Notes: generated by a model not told the origin, from the letters alone. 64,000 nucleotides of DNA from Nitrosomonas sp. (GCA_024281675.1 JAMXAG010000010.1:1-64000), one strand, 5' to 3'. Positions 30,150-40,435 are shown, numbered from the stretch's first letter. Numbers and translations are program-made.

Positions 30150-31271
30150 ATGAAGCATCTATTCCTATCACTGCTGCTGTGTTTTTTTGTTTCTTCAGTA
30201 TCGGCTCAATCGCAGAACATATCGATTGCAGCAAAAGCATACATGCTTTCGGATTTCCAAAGTGGGCAGGTTTTAGCGGAAGAAAATGCGAACGAACGTA
30301 TTGAACCGGCCTCACTTACCAAATTGATGACTGCTTATGTTGTCTTTTCAGCTCTGAAACAGAACCGTTTAAGCTTAGAGCAAGTTGTACCCGTTTCAGA
30401 TACCGCTTGGCGCATGATTGGTTCACGCATGTTCATCGAACCCAAGAAACAGGTCACAGTCGGTGAATTAATTCAAGGAATGATCGTACAATCGGGCAAT
30501 GATGCCTGTATCGCTTTAGCAGAAGTTGTCGCAGGCTCAGAAGCCAGTTTTTCTGAAATCATGAATAAAGAAGCAAAACGGCTAGGCATGCAAAATACGC
30601 GTTTTATCAATTCCACTGGATTACCTGATCCGAATCACTATACCACCGCACACGACTTGACATTACTGGCAACCGCAATCATTCGTGAATTTCCAGAATT
30701 TTATCCACTTTATTCACAAAAAGAATACACCTATAACGGTATCACACAACCTAATCGGAATCGTCTACTTTGGCTTGATCCGCATGTCGATGGCATGAAA
30801 ACAGGATGGACCAAAAACGCTGGATATTGTTTAATCACTTCTGCCACACGCGACAAAAGACGGTTGGTATCAGTCGTTATCGGCGCCAAATCAGATCATG
30901 CACGTAGTGCTGAAAGCCAAAGATTACTTAACTTTGGTTTTCAATCCTACGAAACACTCCATTTATATAAGAAGAATGATACGTTAACCAAAATTCCTTT
31001 ATGGAAAGGTACCAAGAACGAATTGAAAGCTGGTGTTAACCGTGATGTTTATTTTACTATCCTCAAAGGCCAATCCGATAAACTCAAGGCTTCTCTGGAA
31101 TTTAAGCAACCGCTCATCGCTCCTATCCAGCTTGGGCAAGAAATCGGCGCAGTAAAATTCACATTAGACGACAAGGTTGTGGAAACTTATCCATTAGTTG
31201 CTTTAGAGCAAATAGAAACCGCCAGTATCTTTGGTCGCGCATGGGATAGTGTTAAACTACTTTTCAATTAA
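30150..31271 (+). CDS. dacA: D-alanyl-D-alanine carboxypeptidase (PBP5/6 type)
   Basis: 373 residues with a signal peptide (MKHLFLSLLLCFFVSSVSAQ). Active-site motifs are SLTK with Ser near 55, SGN near 115 and KTG near 217. The C-terminus GRAWDSVKLLFN is the amphipathic membrane anchor of this class. It trims the terminal D-Ala of peptidoglycan stem peptides. It heads the conserved cluster dacA-dat-ybeD-lipB-lipA. Confidence 0.94.
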   Translation: MKHLFLSLLLCFFVSSVSAQSQNISIAAKAYMLSDFQSGQVLAEENANERIEPASLTKLMTAYVVFSALKQNRLSLEQVVPVSDTAWRMIGSRMFIEPKKQVTVGELIQGMIVQSGNDACIALAEVVAGSEASFSEIMNKEAKRLGMQNTRFINSTGLPDPNHYTTAHDLTLLATAIIREFPEFYPLYSQKEYTYNGITQPNRNRLLWLDPHVDGMKTGWTKNAGYCLITSATRDKRRLVSVVIGAKSDHARSAESQRLLNFGFQSYETLHLYKKNDTLTKIPLWKGTKNELKAGVNRDVYFTILKGQSDKLKASLEFKQPLIAPIQLGQEIGAVKFTLDDKVVETYPLVALEQIETASIFGRAWDSVKLLFN

Positions 31272-31303
31272 TCCGGTTCGCAAATTACCCTTAGGTTCTT
31301 GAT

Positions 31304-32155
31304 ATGATCTACTTAAATGGCAAATTCATGCCAATTCATGAAGCTTTCGTTCCCGTTCTGGACCGTGGGTTTATTTTTGGTGACGGCGTGTATGAAGTGA
31401 TTCCAGCCTATTCACGAAAGCTATTCCGTCTTAATGAGCATCTCAATCGTTTGCAACATAGCCTCGATGGTATACGACTCAAAAACCCGCATTCCAATGA
31501 GGAATGGCGGCATCTACTGGAGCAAGTGATTGATTGCAATGACAGTGATGATCAATATATTTATCTTCACATCACTCGAGGCGTTGCTAAGCGCGATCAT
31601 GCATTTCCTGTCAATGTAACACCGACTGTTTTTATAATGAGCAATCCATTATTGCCTCCCCCAGCAACCCTGCTTGGCAGCGGTGTTTCTGCCATAACTG
31701 CCATCGATAACCGTTGGATTCGTTGTGATGTTAAAGCAATCTCATTATTACCCAATGTACTTCTTCGACAATTGGCAATTGATGCGCATGCTGTTGAAAC
31801 TATTTTAATTCGTGATGGTTTTTTGACCGAAGGTGCTGCAAGTAATATTTTTGTTGTAAAAAATAATGTCCTACTAGCGCCACCTAAGAGTAATCTGATG
31901 TTGCCCGGCATTACTTACGATGTGATACTGGAATTGGCGGCCACACATCAAATCCCACATGAAGTTCGTCAAATTTCGGAAACCGAAACTCGAAATGCCG
32001 ATGAAGTTTTACTTACCTCTTCTACTAAAGAAATATTGCCAATCACAACGTTGGATGGAAAACTGGTGGGCAATGGCAAACCAGGCGCAACGTTCAGTCG
32101 ATTGTATGCACTTTATCAAAATTTCAAAAACACGCGCATGCGTAGCTCAAGCTAA
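31304..32155 (+). CDS. dat: D-amino acid aminotransferase
   Basis: 283 residues of the class IV PLP aminotransferase fold. The PLP lysine is in CDVKAISLLPN near 145, and GFLTEGAASNIFVV with TSSTKEILPI shape the phosphate site. LDRGFIFGDGVYEVIPAY at the N-terminus is closer to D-amino acid than to branched-chain aminotransferases. It makes D-Ala or D-Glu from the keto acids. Its place after dacA suggests a cell-wall D-amino acid role. Confidence 0.85.
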   Translation: MIYLNGKFMPIHEAFVPVLDRGFIFGDGVYEVIPAYSRKLFRLNEHLNRLQHSLDGIRLKNPHSNEEWRHLLEQVIDCNDSDDQYIYLHITRGVAKRDHAFPVNVTPTVFIMSNPLLPPPATLLGSGVSAITAIDNRWIRCDVKAISLLPNVLLRQLAIDAHAVETILIRDGFLTEGAASNIFVVKNNVLLAPPKSNLMLPGITYDVILELAATHQIPHEVRQISETETRNADEVLLTSSTKEILPITTLDGKLVGNGKPGATFSRLYALYQNFKNTRMRSSS

Positions 32156-32242
32156 TCTTATCAATATACTTGCTCGATAGTGAATTGATCGTCATTCTCG
32201 AACTCTGTACGTAAATAAATATAGTTACATTAATTATTGTTT

Positions 32243-32509
32243 ATGGAAGAAACTTCTCTAATTCAATATCCGTGTGATTTCCCAATTAAAATTATGGGTA
32301 AATCACACAGCCATTTTGTGCAAATAACGATCGATATCGTCAAATACCACGCGCCTGATTTTGATGAAACCACCATGTTGACGATGAGATCTAGTAAGAA
32401 TGGTACCTATTTGAGCATAACTTGCACTATACGCGCCACTTCGCGCCCACAACTGGATGCCTTATATCAAGCGTTATCCGATCATCCCATGATCTCTGTG
32501 GTGTTATAA
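32243..32509 (+). CDS. ybeD: YbeD-type DUF493 protein
   Basis: I use the ATG at 32243; a TTG two codons upstream is less likely. 88 residues with YPCDFPIKIMG near the start and TSRPQLDALYQALSDHPMI near the end, the conserved parts of DUF493. The fold is ACT-like; the role is unknown, but the gene is regularly placed before lipB, as here with a 12-base gap. Confidence 0.85.
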   Translation: MEETSLIQYPCDFPIKIMGKSHSHFVQITIDIVKYHAPDFDETTMLTMRSSKNGTYLSITCTIRATSRPQLDALYQALSDHPMISVVL

Positions 32510-32521
32510 ATAGAATCGCAT

Positions 32522-33184
32522 ATGCTGCACGACGCTACGCCTGCTATTATTGAACAACCCTATTTCTTAGTCAAAAAGCTCGGATTAGTTGACTATTGCA
32601 CAACTTGGCAAGCCATGAAAGATTTTACTTCAACGAGAACCGAGCAAACCTGCGATGAAATTTGGCTGTTACAACACATGCCCGTATTCACTCAAGGTAT
32701 TGCAGGAAAACCAGAACATATCCTGAATACCCACAATATTTCAGTAATAAAAACGGATCGGGGCGGTCAAATCACCTACCATGGCCCTGGACAAATTATC
32801 GCTTACTTATTATTGGATATTCGTCGCTTGAAGATGGGTGTACGAGAATTAGTGCGAAGCATGGAGAATGCGGTGATCGGCCTGCTGGCAGAATATGACG
32901 TTAATGCCACTGGACGCATTGAAGCGCCCGGCGTTTATATTGGCGAGGCGAAAATTGCTTCGGTGGGATTAAAAATTAAGAAGAATTTTTGTTATCACGG
33001 TGTTGCATTGAACGTTGATATGGATTTAGAACCGTTCACGTATATTAACCCTTGCGGTTATCCAGGCTTACGTGTTACACAAACCAGAGACCTCGGAGTT
33101 ACTGATAATTTAGACATAATCGCCTTAAAGCTCGCTCAGCAAATACAAAAAAAACTTCTTCATAGGAATATTAAATCGTTATGA
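32522..33184 (+). CDS. lipB: Octanoyltransferase
   Basis: 220 residues. The signature [14 protein letters not shown] is near residue 78, with the catalytic Lys in KIASVGLKI and the catalytic Cys in INPCGYPGL. It moves octanoyl from acyl carrier protein to lipoyl domains. Its TGA overlaps the lipA ATG by four bases (ATGA), so the two are translationally coupled. Confidence 0.95.
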   Translation: MLHDATPAIIEQPYFLVKKLGLVDYCTTWQAMKDFTSTRTEQTCDEIWLLQHMPVFTQGIAGKPEHILNTHNISVIKTDRGGQITYHGPGQIIAYLLLDIRRLKMGVRELVRSMENAVIGLLAEYDVNATGRIEAPGVYIGEAKIASVGLKIKKNFCYHGVALNVDMDLEPFTYINPCGYPGLRVTQTRDLGVTDNLDIIALKLAQQIQKKLLHRNIKSL

Positions 33185-34170
33185 CTGCAGATACTCGGCA
33201 AAAAGGGATAGATAAGACAGCACGCAATCCCATTAAAATTGCACTACAAAATCGCGATACGTTACTGCGTAAACCTTCATGGATTCGGGTGCGAGCATCT
33301 CATGGCGAGAACTTTTATAAAATCAAAAAGCTTTTGCGTGAACACCAATTACATACGGTATGTGAAGAAGCCTCATGTCCAAACATTGGTGAGTGTTTTG
33401 GTAAAGGTACCGCGACTTTCATGATTTTGGGCGATTTATGCACGCGTCGCTGCCCATTCTGCGATGTAGCGCATGGCCGACCGAAACCGCCTGATGCCAA
33501 TGAACCTTTGCACCTGGCGCAATCCATTGCCGCAATGCGATTAAAATATGTGGTCATTACCAGTGTCGATCGCGATGATTTAAGGGATGGTGGTGCACAG
33601 CATTTCGCTGACTGCATTCGCGAAATTCGTAGATACTCCCCATCCACAACAATAGAAATCTTAGTTCCGGATTTCAGGGGGAGATTGGAAATTGCACTAG
33701 AAAAACTTATTGCTACTCCACCTGACGTACTCAACCACAATTTGGAAACAGTTCCTAGGCTTTATAAACAATGTCGTCCAGGTGCCAATTACGTACACTC
33801 ACTGAAGTTGCTCAAAGATTTCAAATCGTATCTACCACATCTACCTACCAAATCTGGGTTAATGCTTGGATTGGGTGAGACAGATGAAGAAATTATGGCA
33901 GTATTAGATGATCTACGTGAACATCAAGTAGAAATGCTTACGATAGGTCAATACTTGCAACCAAGCATCGGTCATCACCCTGTCATGCGTTATGTTTCGC
34001 CAGAAGGTTTTAAAGTTTTTGAACGTGCAGCACTTGATATGGGATTCAGTCACGCAGCCTGTGGACCCATGGTGCGTTCGAGTTATCATGCGGATCAGCA
34101 AGCGCATGAATCGGGTTTACTGGCTGAAATAAGAAATTTAGGTATTATTGATGATGTATCCGGTCATTAA
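33181..34170 (+). CDS. lipA: Lipoyl synthase
   Basis: 329 residues of a radical SAM enzyme with both clusters visible: [12 protein letters not shown] for the auxiliary sulfur-donor cluster and CTRRCPFC for the SAM cluster. It inserts two sulfurs into octanoyl groups, acting after LipB. The 3' end overlaps the convergent OsmC-family gene by four bases. Confidence 0.96.
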   Translation: MTADTRQKGIDKTARNPIKIALQNRDTLLRKPSWIRVRASHGENFYKIKKLLREHQLHTVCEEASCPNIGECFGKGTATFMILGDLCTRRCPFCDVAHGRPKPPDANEPLHLAQSIAAMRLKYVVITSVDRDDLRDGGAQHFADCIREIRRYSPSTTIEILVPDFRGRLEIALEKLIATPPDVLNHNLETVPRLYKQCRPGANYVHSLKLLKDFKSYLPHLPTKSGLMLGLGETDEEIMAVLDDLREHQVEMLTIGQYLQPSIGHHPVMRYVSPEGFKVFERAALDMGFSHAACGPMVRSSYHADQQAHESGLLAEIRNLGIIDDVSGH

Positions 34171-34583
34171 TCATCGATGATTTCAAAATCATGAGTAATA
34201 TCAACGGTCTGCTTTAGCATCATTGAAGCTGAGCAATACTTCTCTGCGGAAAGATGGATTGCGCGCTCAACCTGTTGAGTCCTGACGTTGTGGCCTGTGA
34301 TGATAAAATGCAAGTGAATATGGGTAAATATCTTTGGATCAATGGTAGCGCGCTGTGCCACAATCTCAACGACACAATCCGTGATATCCTGTCGCGCTTT
34401 TTTTAAAATCATGACTACGTCAAAAGCTGTACAGCCGCCTAGTCCCATGAGAAGCATTTCCATAGGACGCGGCCCGAGGTTTTGTCCTCCCGCTTCCGGT
34501 GCGCCATCCATTAAGACAGAATGTCCGCTTCCTGATTCAGCTAAGAAACTGACATTTCCTTTCCATGTAATGCATGTTTTCAT
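34167..34583 (-). CDS. OsmC family protein
   Basis: 138 residues with the two reactive cysteines of OsmC/Ohr-like proteins: GGCTAFDV near residue 50 and KYCSASMML near 114. Members reduce organic hydroperoxides, or are of unknown role (YhfA-like); this short form with [15 protein letters not shown] is closer to the YhfA-type group. It lies downstream of the terminator that closes the cytochrome gene. Confidence 0.85.
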   Translation of the reverse strand: MKTCITWKGNVSFLAESGSGHSVLMDGAPEAGGQNLGPRPMEMLLMGLGGCTAFDVVMILKKARQDITDCVVEIVAQRATIDPKIFTHIHLHFIITGHNVRTQQVERAIHLSAEKYCSASMMLKQTVDITHDFEIIDD

Positions 34584-34634
34584 TATTTATCATTCACTGG
34601 ATAAATATAAATACTATTCTTTTATATAAAGAAG

Positions 34635-34667
34635 AAAAGCCGACACTATAATTTAGTGTCGGCTTTT
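34635..34667. terminator. Strong bidirectional terminator
   Basis: A perfect 14-bp stem (AAAAGCCGACACTA / TAGTGTCGGCTTTT) with a 5-base loop, flanked by T runs on both strands. It ends transcription of the cytochrome c gene on the minus strand and isolates it from the OsmC gene. Confidence 0.92.
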
Positions 34668-34692
34668 TTATAACAGTACAATTCAGACAAAT

Positions 34693-35004
34693 TTATTTCA
34701 GTGTCAGGATAAAATCAGCCAGCACTTTAGCATTGTCATCGCTTACTGCAGCATTAGCCGGCATAGGAACTGGACCCCAAACATCCTTGCTACCATTTTT
34801 AATTTTTCCTGCCAAGTAAGCAGAAGCATCAGCTTGGTCAGCATATTTAGCCGCAATGTCTTTTAAACTTGGGCCAACCAGTTTGGTATCAACATTGTGG
34901 CAATTCAAACAACCGCTATTTTTTGCTAAGTCAGCATCAGCGAAAACAACTCCATTCAGTAACAAAGCTGAAGCAGCAACTGCTCCGATTAAAACTTTTT
35001 TCAT
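34693..35004 (-). CDS. Periplasmic class I cytochrome c (c-551/c-552 type)
   Basis: 103 residues with a signal peptide (MKKVLIGAVAASALLLNGVVFA) and a mature part of about 80. The heme site is CLNCH at residues 32-36; the methionine ligand is probably in PVPMPANAAVS. It carries electrons in the periplasm to oxidases or peroxidases; in ammonia oxidisers c-552 receives electrons originating from hydroxylamine oxidation. GGAAG is placed before the ATG. It has its own terminator and no adjacent oxidase genes. Confidence 0.92.
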   Translation of the reverse strand: MKKVLIGAVAASALLLNGVVFADADLAKNSGCLNCHNVDTKLVGPSLKDIAAKYADQADASAYLAGKIKNGSKDVWGPVPMPANAAVSDDNAKVLADFILTLK

Positions 35005-35402
35005 GTTTCTTCTCTTCCTTATTAAAATTATAAAAGGGCTTTTATTTTACCCTGAACTTTACCGACTTGCAGCAAATCCTGCAGTTTGATGTTACCTGAT
35101 AAGTAATAAACTACCATACCTACATCCGTATCACCAGATACATCCACTCAACGATACTTTGCTAAGACTAAATGGAAAATTCGTTAGTTCCGTTGAGTTT
35201 AGAAAAATAAATTAAGAAACCGCACTGCAATATTTTTTCCCACTTTACTTTTAATTTGATTCAGATTCAACTTGCGATTCCCTATGGTCTTAAGGAGCGT
35301 TATAGTTTTTATGTTTTTTGAAGTCAGTATAGCCCCCGCCGTTTTTTGGTTTTTCACACCGTTATACCCCGCGGGGATAAATGCAAAGTGCGCGAAGCAA
35401 AT
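35005..35402. other. Gap upstream of the cytochrome gene
   Basis: About 400 bases without a gene. It must hold the minus-strand promoter of the cytochrome gene. A perfect CCCCGCGGGG palindrome lies at 35367-35376 near the end of the convergent lipoprotein gene. I saw no convincing RNA gene or ORF. Confidence 0.4.
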
Positions 35403-35738
35403 TTACTTACATTTAATAAATAGATTACGTGACGTCATTGAGCCGGATTGCGAAATATATGCAGACGATGGTGAATAAGGATTCTTCTTAAGGTCATGTA
35501 CCGCAACCGAGAATGGAATAACTATACCATTTTGATTAAGTATATTGTATCCGCGCGTATTGCAGATTTCTCCTGCTTTTTCTAAGCAGTGACTAAAATT
35601 CATTTCACTACCACTACAATTGACGCTATACCCTTTTGTTCCATCAGCAAAATAGATTTCGCGATGAGTGGCGCAGCCTTGAAATGACATTATTATGCTC
35701 GCTAGAGCAACAATGAAAAATTGACTTCGGTATGTCAT
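35403..35738 (-). CDS. Small putative lipoprotein
   Basis: I use the ATG at 35738 (a TTG two codons upstream extends it). About 111 residues. The N-terminus FFIVALASIIMSFQGCATH looks like a lipoprotein signal with Cys after FQG, a weak lipobox. The mature part has four cysteines in pairs (VNCSG, HCLEKAGEICNTRGY), resembling short secreted proteins of unknown function. No clear Shine-Dalgarno sequence. Confidence 0.55.
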   Translation of the reverse strand: MTYRSQFFIVALASIIMSFQGCATHREIYFADGTKGYSVNCSGSEMNFSHCLEKAGEICNTRGYNILNQNGIVIPFSVAVHDLKKNPYSPSSAYISQSGSMTSRNLFIKCK

Positions 35739-35810
35739 ATGCAATATTGAATAGAGTTATTGGTATATTGCCGAATTCTACAGGATTCTTAAAAAGGATC
35801 ATTAATATTA

Positions 35811-36061
35811 TTATCGAAAAATAAAACCCATTCGGCTAAGAAGCAATTGGCTTCGTATAATACTGCCACGCAATTCAATTCGTTCAATCAATTAATCTCA
35901 ATATAACTTTAAGTCATTGATGTTAACAAACTCGATAAAGGTAGAACCAGGATGGCGATTCCTGTTCGCATCATTGATAAGGCTATGTTTTTCTCGGCTA
36001 GAATAAGCCGAACTTCATCCATGATCACACTTAAATCAACTTTATCAAAATCTTCAATCAT
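35811..36061 (-). pseudogene. DUF202-like membrane protein remnant
   Basis: From an ATG at 36061 a 50-codon frame reads VRLILAEKNIALSMMRTGIA then ILVLPLSSLLTS, close to the conserved first helix of DUF202-type proteins (EKR-ALS-LRTGIA), and stops at 35909-35911. A second frame further on (LIERIELRGSIIRSQLLLSR, ending at 35811) looks like the basic tail of the same kind of protein. The middle helix is missing. This is best explained by deletion and frameshift. It could instead be a short functional protein. Confidence 0.35.
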
Positions 36062-36100
36062 TGACTGACCTTATTGAGAAGCATTATTAAAGATTAATGT

Positions 36101-37735
36101 CTAGCTGACATAAAAGTTACGCATCATGCCCATATCTTCATGTTCCAGTATATGACAATGATAGGGAAATAGACCCGTATAATCATTAAATGGCTTGATA
36201 ATATCTACCTCCTCACCCGGCATCACTAAAATCGTATCTTTCCAACCACTATCGATAAAACCATCCTTAATACTTTCATATCCTTTTTCTGGATTACTTT
36301 GACGACGGGATAAAACTTGGAACTGCTGGCCGTGCACATGAATCGGATGTGGTATAGACATCATCATACCCATCATTCCACCGCGACCGCCATGCATACC
36401 ACCGCCCATCATGTGGCTATCGTGAGAAATTTTCATTCGCTGGATAGTATTGAGTGGAATTTTTTCACTTTCTCCATAATCTTGCATAACAAACGTTCTA
36501 TCGTTTAATTGGAAGGACATGTGCTGCATACCAATCGCAATCGGAATTGTTCGATCCGGCTGTGAAACATCTCGTTCCGTCAATCGGCGCATCGGAATCA
36601 GTTCTACTGGCAATTTAGGTGAATCACCGACTTGCTCATGAATTTGAAATTTAGCGATATCAATGACCTCATCTTGTCCAAATCCACTTCCCATTGCATC
36701 CATCATTCTACCCATCCCATGCCTCATACTTCCATTACCCATCATACCCCTCCCCATAGTAGAATGAGTGCCTTGGTATGTTAAGCTTTGTAATATCAAT
36801 TCTGATCCCGGTTTACGTCCACTAAAATCAACCCATAGCTCAACTCGTTCAGCCGGAGCCAGCATGACATATGGCAAATTCTGGGGTTTCTCCAATAACC
36901 CACCATCGGTACCAATTGCAGTTATTGCCGTACCATCATTCCAACCCAGTTTATAGATTCGAGCATTCGAGCCATTCAAAATACGTAAACGATAGGCTCT
37001 GGTTTTTACAGGAATTAAGCTATTAACCTGGCCATTCACCAATATCGAATTGCCAAGAAAGCCACGCATCCGATCATGTCTACGAAGATTAAAGCTTAAT
37101 TGATTGTCATGAGTAAAATTGCGATCTTGAATAATAATTGGTAAATCGTATTCACCGCTAGGCAACTCTAATTTCTGCTCAACATCATCGGAGATAATGA
37201 TCATTCCTGCTAAACCTTGATAAACCTGTGCACCGGTTAATTCATGCGTATGCGAATGATACCAATTAGTGCCAGCCGGATTCTTGATCTCAAATTCATA
37301 TACATAGCGCTCTCCGTGCGATATCGCATACATTGGATGTCCATCCATAATTTGCGGTACATGCAAACCATGCCAATGAGTAATGCAGAGCTCCGATAAT
37401 TGATTATAAAAGTTGATACGAATTTTTTGACCTTTCTGAAAACTAAAAATCGGACCCAAATATCCAGGTACTGTTTTTAATGCAGCTTGCGGTCCTTTGA
37501 TGAGCTTTCCATGGTATTGAAATACTCGAGTATGCTTCCCTGACAGAATTGCAACTTCCGTAGGCCGTGCAATTAAATCAATCTCTACATCTGCTTTAAA
37601 CGCACTATTCGGTTTGTTGTTCAGCACTCGATTCTCGCTCAATACCAAGCCAGGTAAAGCAGCTGTTAGTGCACCGAATGCTGTATATTGGAGAAATTGT
37701 CGCCTACGGTAATTAATGTTTGTAATATTTGACAT
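36101..37735 (-). CDS. Multicopper oxidase, CueO/CopA-like
   Basis: The ATG at 37735 starts a twin-arginine signal (YRRRQFLQY near residue 9, then a hydrophobic stretch), so it is exported folded; the longer frame to 37771 is unlikely. 544 residues with all four copper motifs: HWHGLH, WYHSHTH, HPIHVHGQQF and YHCHILEHEDMGMM. Two Met/His/Gly-rich inserts (GRGMMGNGSMRHGMGRMM and MMGGGMHGGRGGMMGMMM) resemble the Cu(I)-binding inserts of cuprous oxidases. It probably detoxifies copper in the periplasm. It stands alone, about 4 kb from the efflux operon. Confidence 0.9.
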   Translation of the reverse strand: MSNITNINYRRRQFLQYTAFGALTAALPGLVLSENRVLNNKPNSAFKADVEIDLIARPTEVAILSGKHTRVFQYHGKLIKGPQAALKTVPGYLGPIFSFQKGQKIRINFYNQLSELCITHWHGLHVPQIMDGHPMYAISHGERYVYEFEIKNPAGTNWYHSHTHELTGAQVYQGLAGMIIISDDVEQKLELPSGEYDLPIIIQDRNFTHDNQLSFNLRRHDRMRGFLGNSILVNGQVNSLIPVKTRAYRLRILNGSNARIYKLGWNDGTAITAIGTDGGLLEKPQNLPYVMLAPAERVELWVDFSGRKPGSELILQSLTYQGTHSTMGRGMMGNGSMRHGMGRMMDAMGSGFGQDEVIDIAKFQIHEQVGDSPKLPVELIPMRRLTERDVSQPDRTIPIAIGMQHMSFQLNDRTFVMQDYGESEKIPLNTIQRMKISHDSHMMGGGMHGGRGGMMGMMMSIPHPIHVHGQQFQVLSRRQSNPEKGYESIKDGFIDSGWKDTILVMPGEEVDIIKPFNDYTGLFPYHCHILEHEDMGMMRNFYVS

Positions 37736-37875
37736 GGTTATCTCTACACTAAGGGGTTTAAAAAATATCATTTATATTTTCATATAATCAGAAAACAATA
37801 TATAAAGATATAATATACAGAGCCTCACATAGTAGTTCAAATATATTTACTATCGTTTAATAAGAAAATCGCGAT

Positions 37876-39153
37876 CTACCTTTCATTGTCTAATTCATTC
37901 ATAGCAATAAGTGGCAACTCCAATCCAGGTATCTCGGGCAAAACACTCCCCGCAATGCCTTGCAAATCTCCATACATGCCAACTGTCGATTCAATAACTC
38001 CTAGAATTTGCATTTCACGCTTTGCCCAAAGACGCGTCATGACTTTACGTTCTTTATCTAAATCCGCCTGCATATCAGAAAACTTCTCTACAATCGCTTC
38101 AATCCGGTGTCTAAACTTTGCTCCGGTCAAATAACTATAAATCAACTCCATTTTAGTTTCTTGACCTTGCTGCGCTTGGCGCACACTTGCAATTTCAATA
38201 AGTGATTGGCGTAATGCAGTTGCCAATGGAATGGCCAAACGCCACTCCACTACCCATATGCCATCTAATTGGCAAAAAGTTTCCGCATTTTTAGGCAGTA
38301 TATTGGATACTAGAATCGCCATTTCTACTTTGGCTGTACGCTGATCTCCTTTAAGTTTGGTTAACCAAGCATCACTCCAGTTTTTTGTTCTTTTGGTTTC
38401 CCATAAAATGGCACCACACGTTTGTCCATTCGAACTCACTATTTTTTGCAGTACATCGCCGCCAAACTCACCTTTAGCGATAGGTTCGATGCTATCGAGT
38501 GGAAATGCGGAACGCAAAGCGGCTTCTAATTCAAGCTCTAACACTTCACCCTGCAATTGTTGTGATCCTTGCTCAGCTCTACGTTTTAATTCATCAATTT
38601 GGCGTTGCATTGAAGTAATCTGCGCCTCTTTTTCGGTGACTTTGAGTTTTAGATCATCTTCAACTTCTTGCTTGGCCTTTTGCCGCACTTGCGCAATCGA
38701 TGCTTGCACACGCTTTTCTATGGTCAAATCCATTTCGCGCTTCGCATCATTTAATTCACGTTCCTTACGCAACCAATTCGCTTGTGCTTTCTGTGCTTCT
38801 TCCAATTTTAGATCTCTCTGATGCAAAACTTGCTGTAATTCTGTAAGTTGTTTCGATTTTTCTTCCAAGTCGGCGGCTAATACTAATTTCGCTTTTTTCG
38901 CCTCATCCGCTGCTATCGTTATGCGTTCGACCTTCAATCTTGCGGAAATTTGCTCGTCTAGTTGCTTCTGACTATCTTCCAATGCTTTTTGCTGATGTCT
39001 TAATGCTGCCTCACGCTGCGATACATCAACCTCTTTTTGTAGAATTTTCGCTTCGTATTCCAGTCTCGTTGCCCGAATCAACGGAGCAGCCAACGATTCT
39101 GTTAACTTAATTTCATTGGCGCAATGTGGACAAGTAATAGTCGGTTCATTCAT
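37876..39153 (-). CDS. DUF2130 coiled-coil protein
   Basis: 425 residues. An N-terminal Cys pair (ITCPHCANEI) is followed by a very long charged coiled coil (about 30-210) and a C-terminal DUF2130 domain (GAILWETKRTKNWSDAWLTK, then LKGDQRTAKVEMAILVS). The WETKRTK core recalls the D-(D/E)xK site of restriction-like nucleases, but activity has not been shown here. A genuine AGGA element precedes the ATG. Confidence 0.8.
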   Translation of the reverse strand: MNEPTITCPHCANEIKLTESLAAPLIRATRLEYEAKILQKEVDVSQREAALRHQQKALEDSQKQLDEQISARLKVERITIAADEAKKAKLVLAADLEEKSKQLTELQQVLHQRDLKLEEAQKAQANWLRKERELNDAKREMDLTIEKRVQASIAQVRQKAKQEVEDDLKLKVTEKEAQITSMQRQIDELKRRAEQGSQQLQGEVLELELEAALRSAFPLDSIEPIAKGEFGGDVLQKIVSSNGQTCGAILWETKRTKNWSDAWLTKLKGDQRTAKVEMAILVSNILPKNAETFCQLDGIWVVEWRLAIPLATALRQSLIEIASVRQAQQGQETKMELIYSYLTGAKFRHRIEAIVEKFSDMQADLDKERKVMTRLWAKREMQILGVIESTVGMYGDLQGIAGSVLPEIPGLELPLIAMNELDNER

Positions 39154-39223
39154 GCTTATTTCCTGCGATCAAAAGAGTAAATGGTAGAACTAGAATATAT
39201 AGCAGAACTGCAAGGAATGAATG

Positions 39224-40303
39224 TTATTTTAGCTGGCTGATATGCTCAGTGGCTTGTTGCAGAATCCGATTTCTTTCTTGTTTAGGTAACGCACTTATTT
39301 GTTTAATAGTTTCATAAAATTTATCCATATCACCATCAAGTTGCGTAAGAATTGCTTGAAACGATGGCACCGCTTGCGTATAAATAGAAACTGTTGCTAG
39401 CAAGGCATTATTTAAGGGTTGTGCAAACCATGGGTCATAGCTCCTAAATTCAGAATTTTCCACTCTGATACGCAGAAACTCCTCTCTTAAATCTCGATAG
39501 ATCCTTGATTTCTCAGTGCGCTTATCGACATCACTCGCATCGGAATGAAATAATTCGAGCAATCGCTGGCGATGTTTTAACACCAAATTAATAAATATCA
39601 TTTCATTATCATAGCGTGCCATTAAAGCCGTTTGCTCTTGATCTGTTCCTTTATGTTTAAACCAGCGCCTGACACCTTCATGCTCCACAGCAGTAGCAAA
39701 AGACTCATTAAACACCGTATCGCCGGGCACAAAAAGAATCTGATGTGCCAATTCATGAAAAATAAGGCGCGCCAAATTCATTTCAGAATAGCCGATGAAA
39801 GTATTGAGTACCGGATCACTGAACCAACCTAACGTAGAATACGCACGAATACCGCCTACATGAACATCGTATCCCTCTTTTCTAAGTTCCTCCGCAAACT
39901 GCTCAGCACTCGCTTGTGAAAAGAATCCACGATAATTGACACAACCAACTTGTACAAAACACCATTGCTTAAGTGACATAGAAAGTTCAGATGCAGCAAA
40001 AACATTCCATACCACAAAGGGGCGTTTTAAATCGGCATAACTCGTATAACTGAGGTTTTCTGGCAGTTTTAAATGGTCGGTGGCAAATTGACGTAATTCA
40101 ACCACTTTAGTTAAGGCGTTCTTGAGCCTAATATCGACATCCGGGCTGGAAATAATGCGACTGATCGGCTGGGAACGATTGATAACTTCAACGTGACCAC
40201 TGATCGCTTGAAAATAATAAGGCAAATTCACACAAGAGCCGAGCCAGATAATTTGGCCGCCTACTAATGCAGTTTTCCATGCGCGAATAAGCTTTGAACT
40301 CAC
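39224..40303 (-). CDS. Lipoprotein aminopeptidase (COG4324 type)
   Basis: 359 residues, GTG start with a perfect AGGAGG five bases before it. The N-terminus IIWLGSCVNLPYYF is a lipoprotein signal with Cys near residue 24. HELAH near residue 183 is the HExxH zinc site, with the family's NESFATAVEHEG further on as the probable third ligand. Relatives are annotated as predicted aminopeptidases. It should sit on the periplasmic side, anchored by lipid. Confidence 0.85.
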   Translation of the reverse strand: MSSKLIRAWKTALVGGQIIWLGSCVNLPYYFQAISGHVEVINRSQPISRIISSPDVDIRLKNALTKVVELRQFATDHLKLPENLSYTSYADLKRPFVVWNVFAASELSMSLKQWCFVQVGCVNYRGFFSQASAEQFAEELRKEGYDVHVGGIRAYSTLGWFSDPVLNTFIGYSEMNLARLIFHELAHQILFVPGDTVFNESFATAVEHEGVRRWFKHKGTDQEQTALMARYDNEMIFINLVLKHRQRLLELFHSDASDVDKRTEKSRIYRDLREEFLRIRVENSEFRSYDPWFAQPLNNALLATVSIYTQAVPSFQAILTQLDGDMDKFYETIKQISALPKQERNRILQQATEHISQLK

Positions 40304-40435
40304 GTTAACCTCCTAGAAACAGAAGCGATCCATTATCATTAATCTAATGTCTGGAATGTTTATTTCTTCCTCTAACATTACAAAAATTCAATAACACCCT
40401 ATCTCGCATTTCTCCTTTAACACATTAATTTATTT

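Noticed and set aside
33315..33740. 141-codon minus-strand frame inside lipA
   Set aside because: Antisense to the radical SAM core, which is conserved; no ribosome binding site or motif.
35272..35478. Plus-strand frame ending with DDGE
   Set aside because: Its end is antisense to the lipoprotein gene and its start lacks a ribosome binding site; composition looks random.
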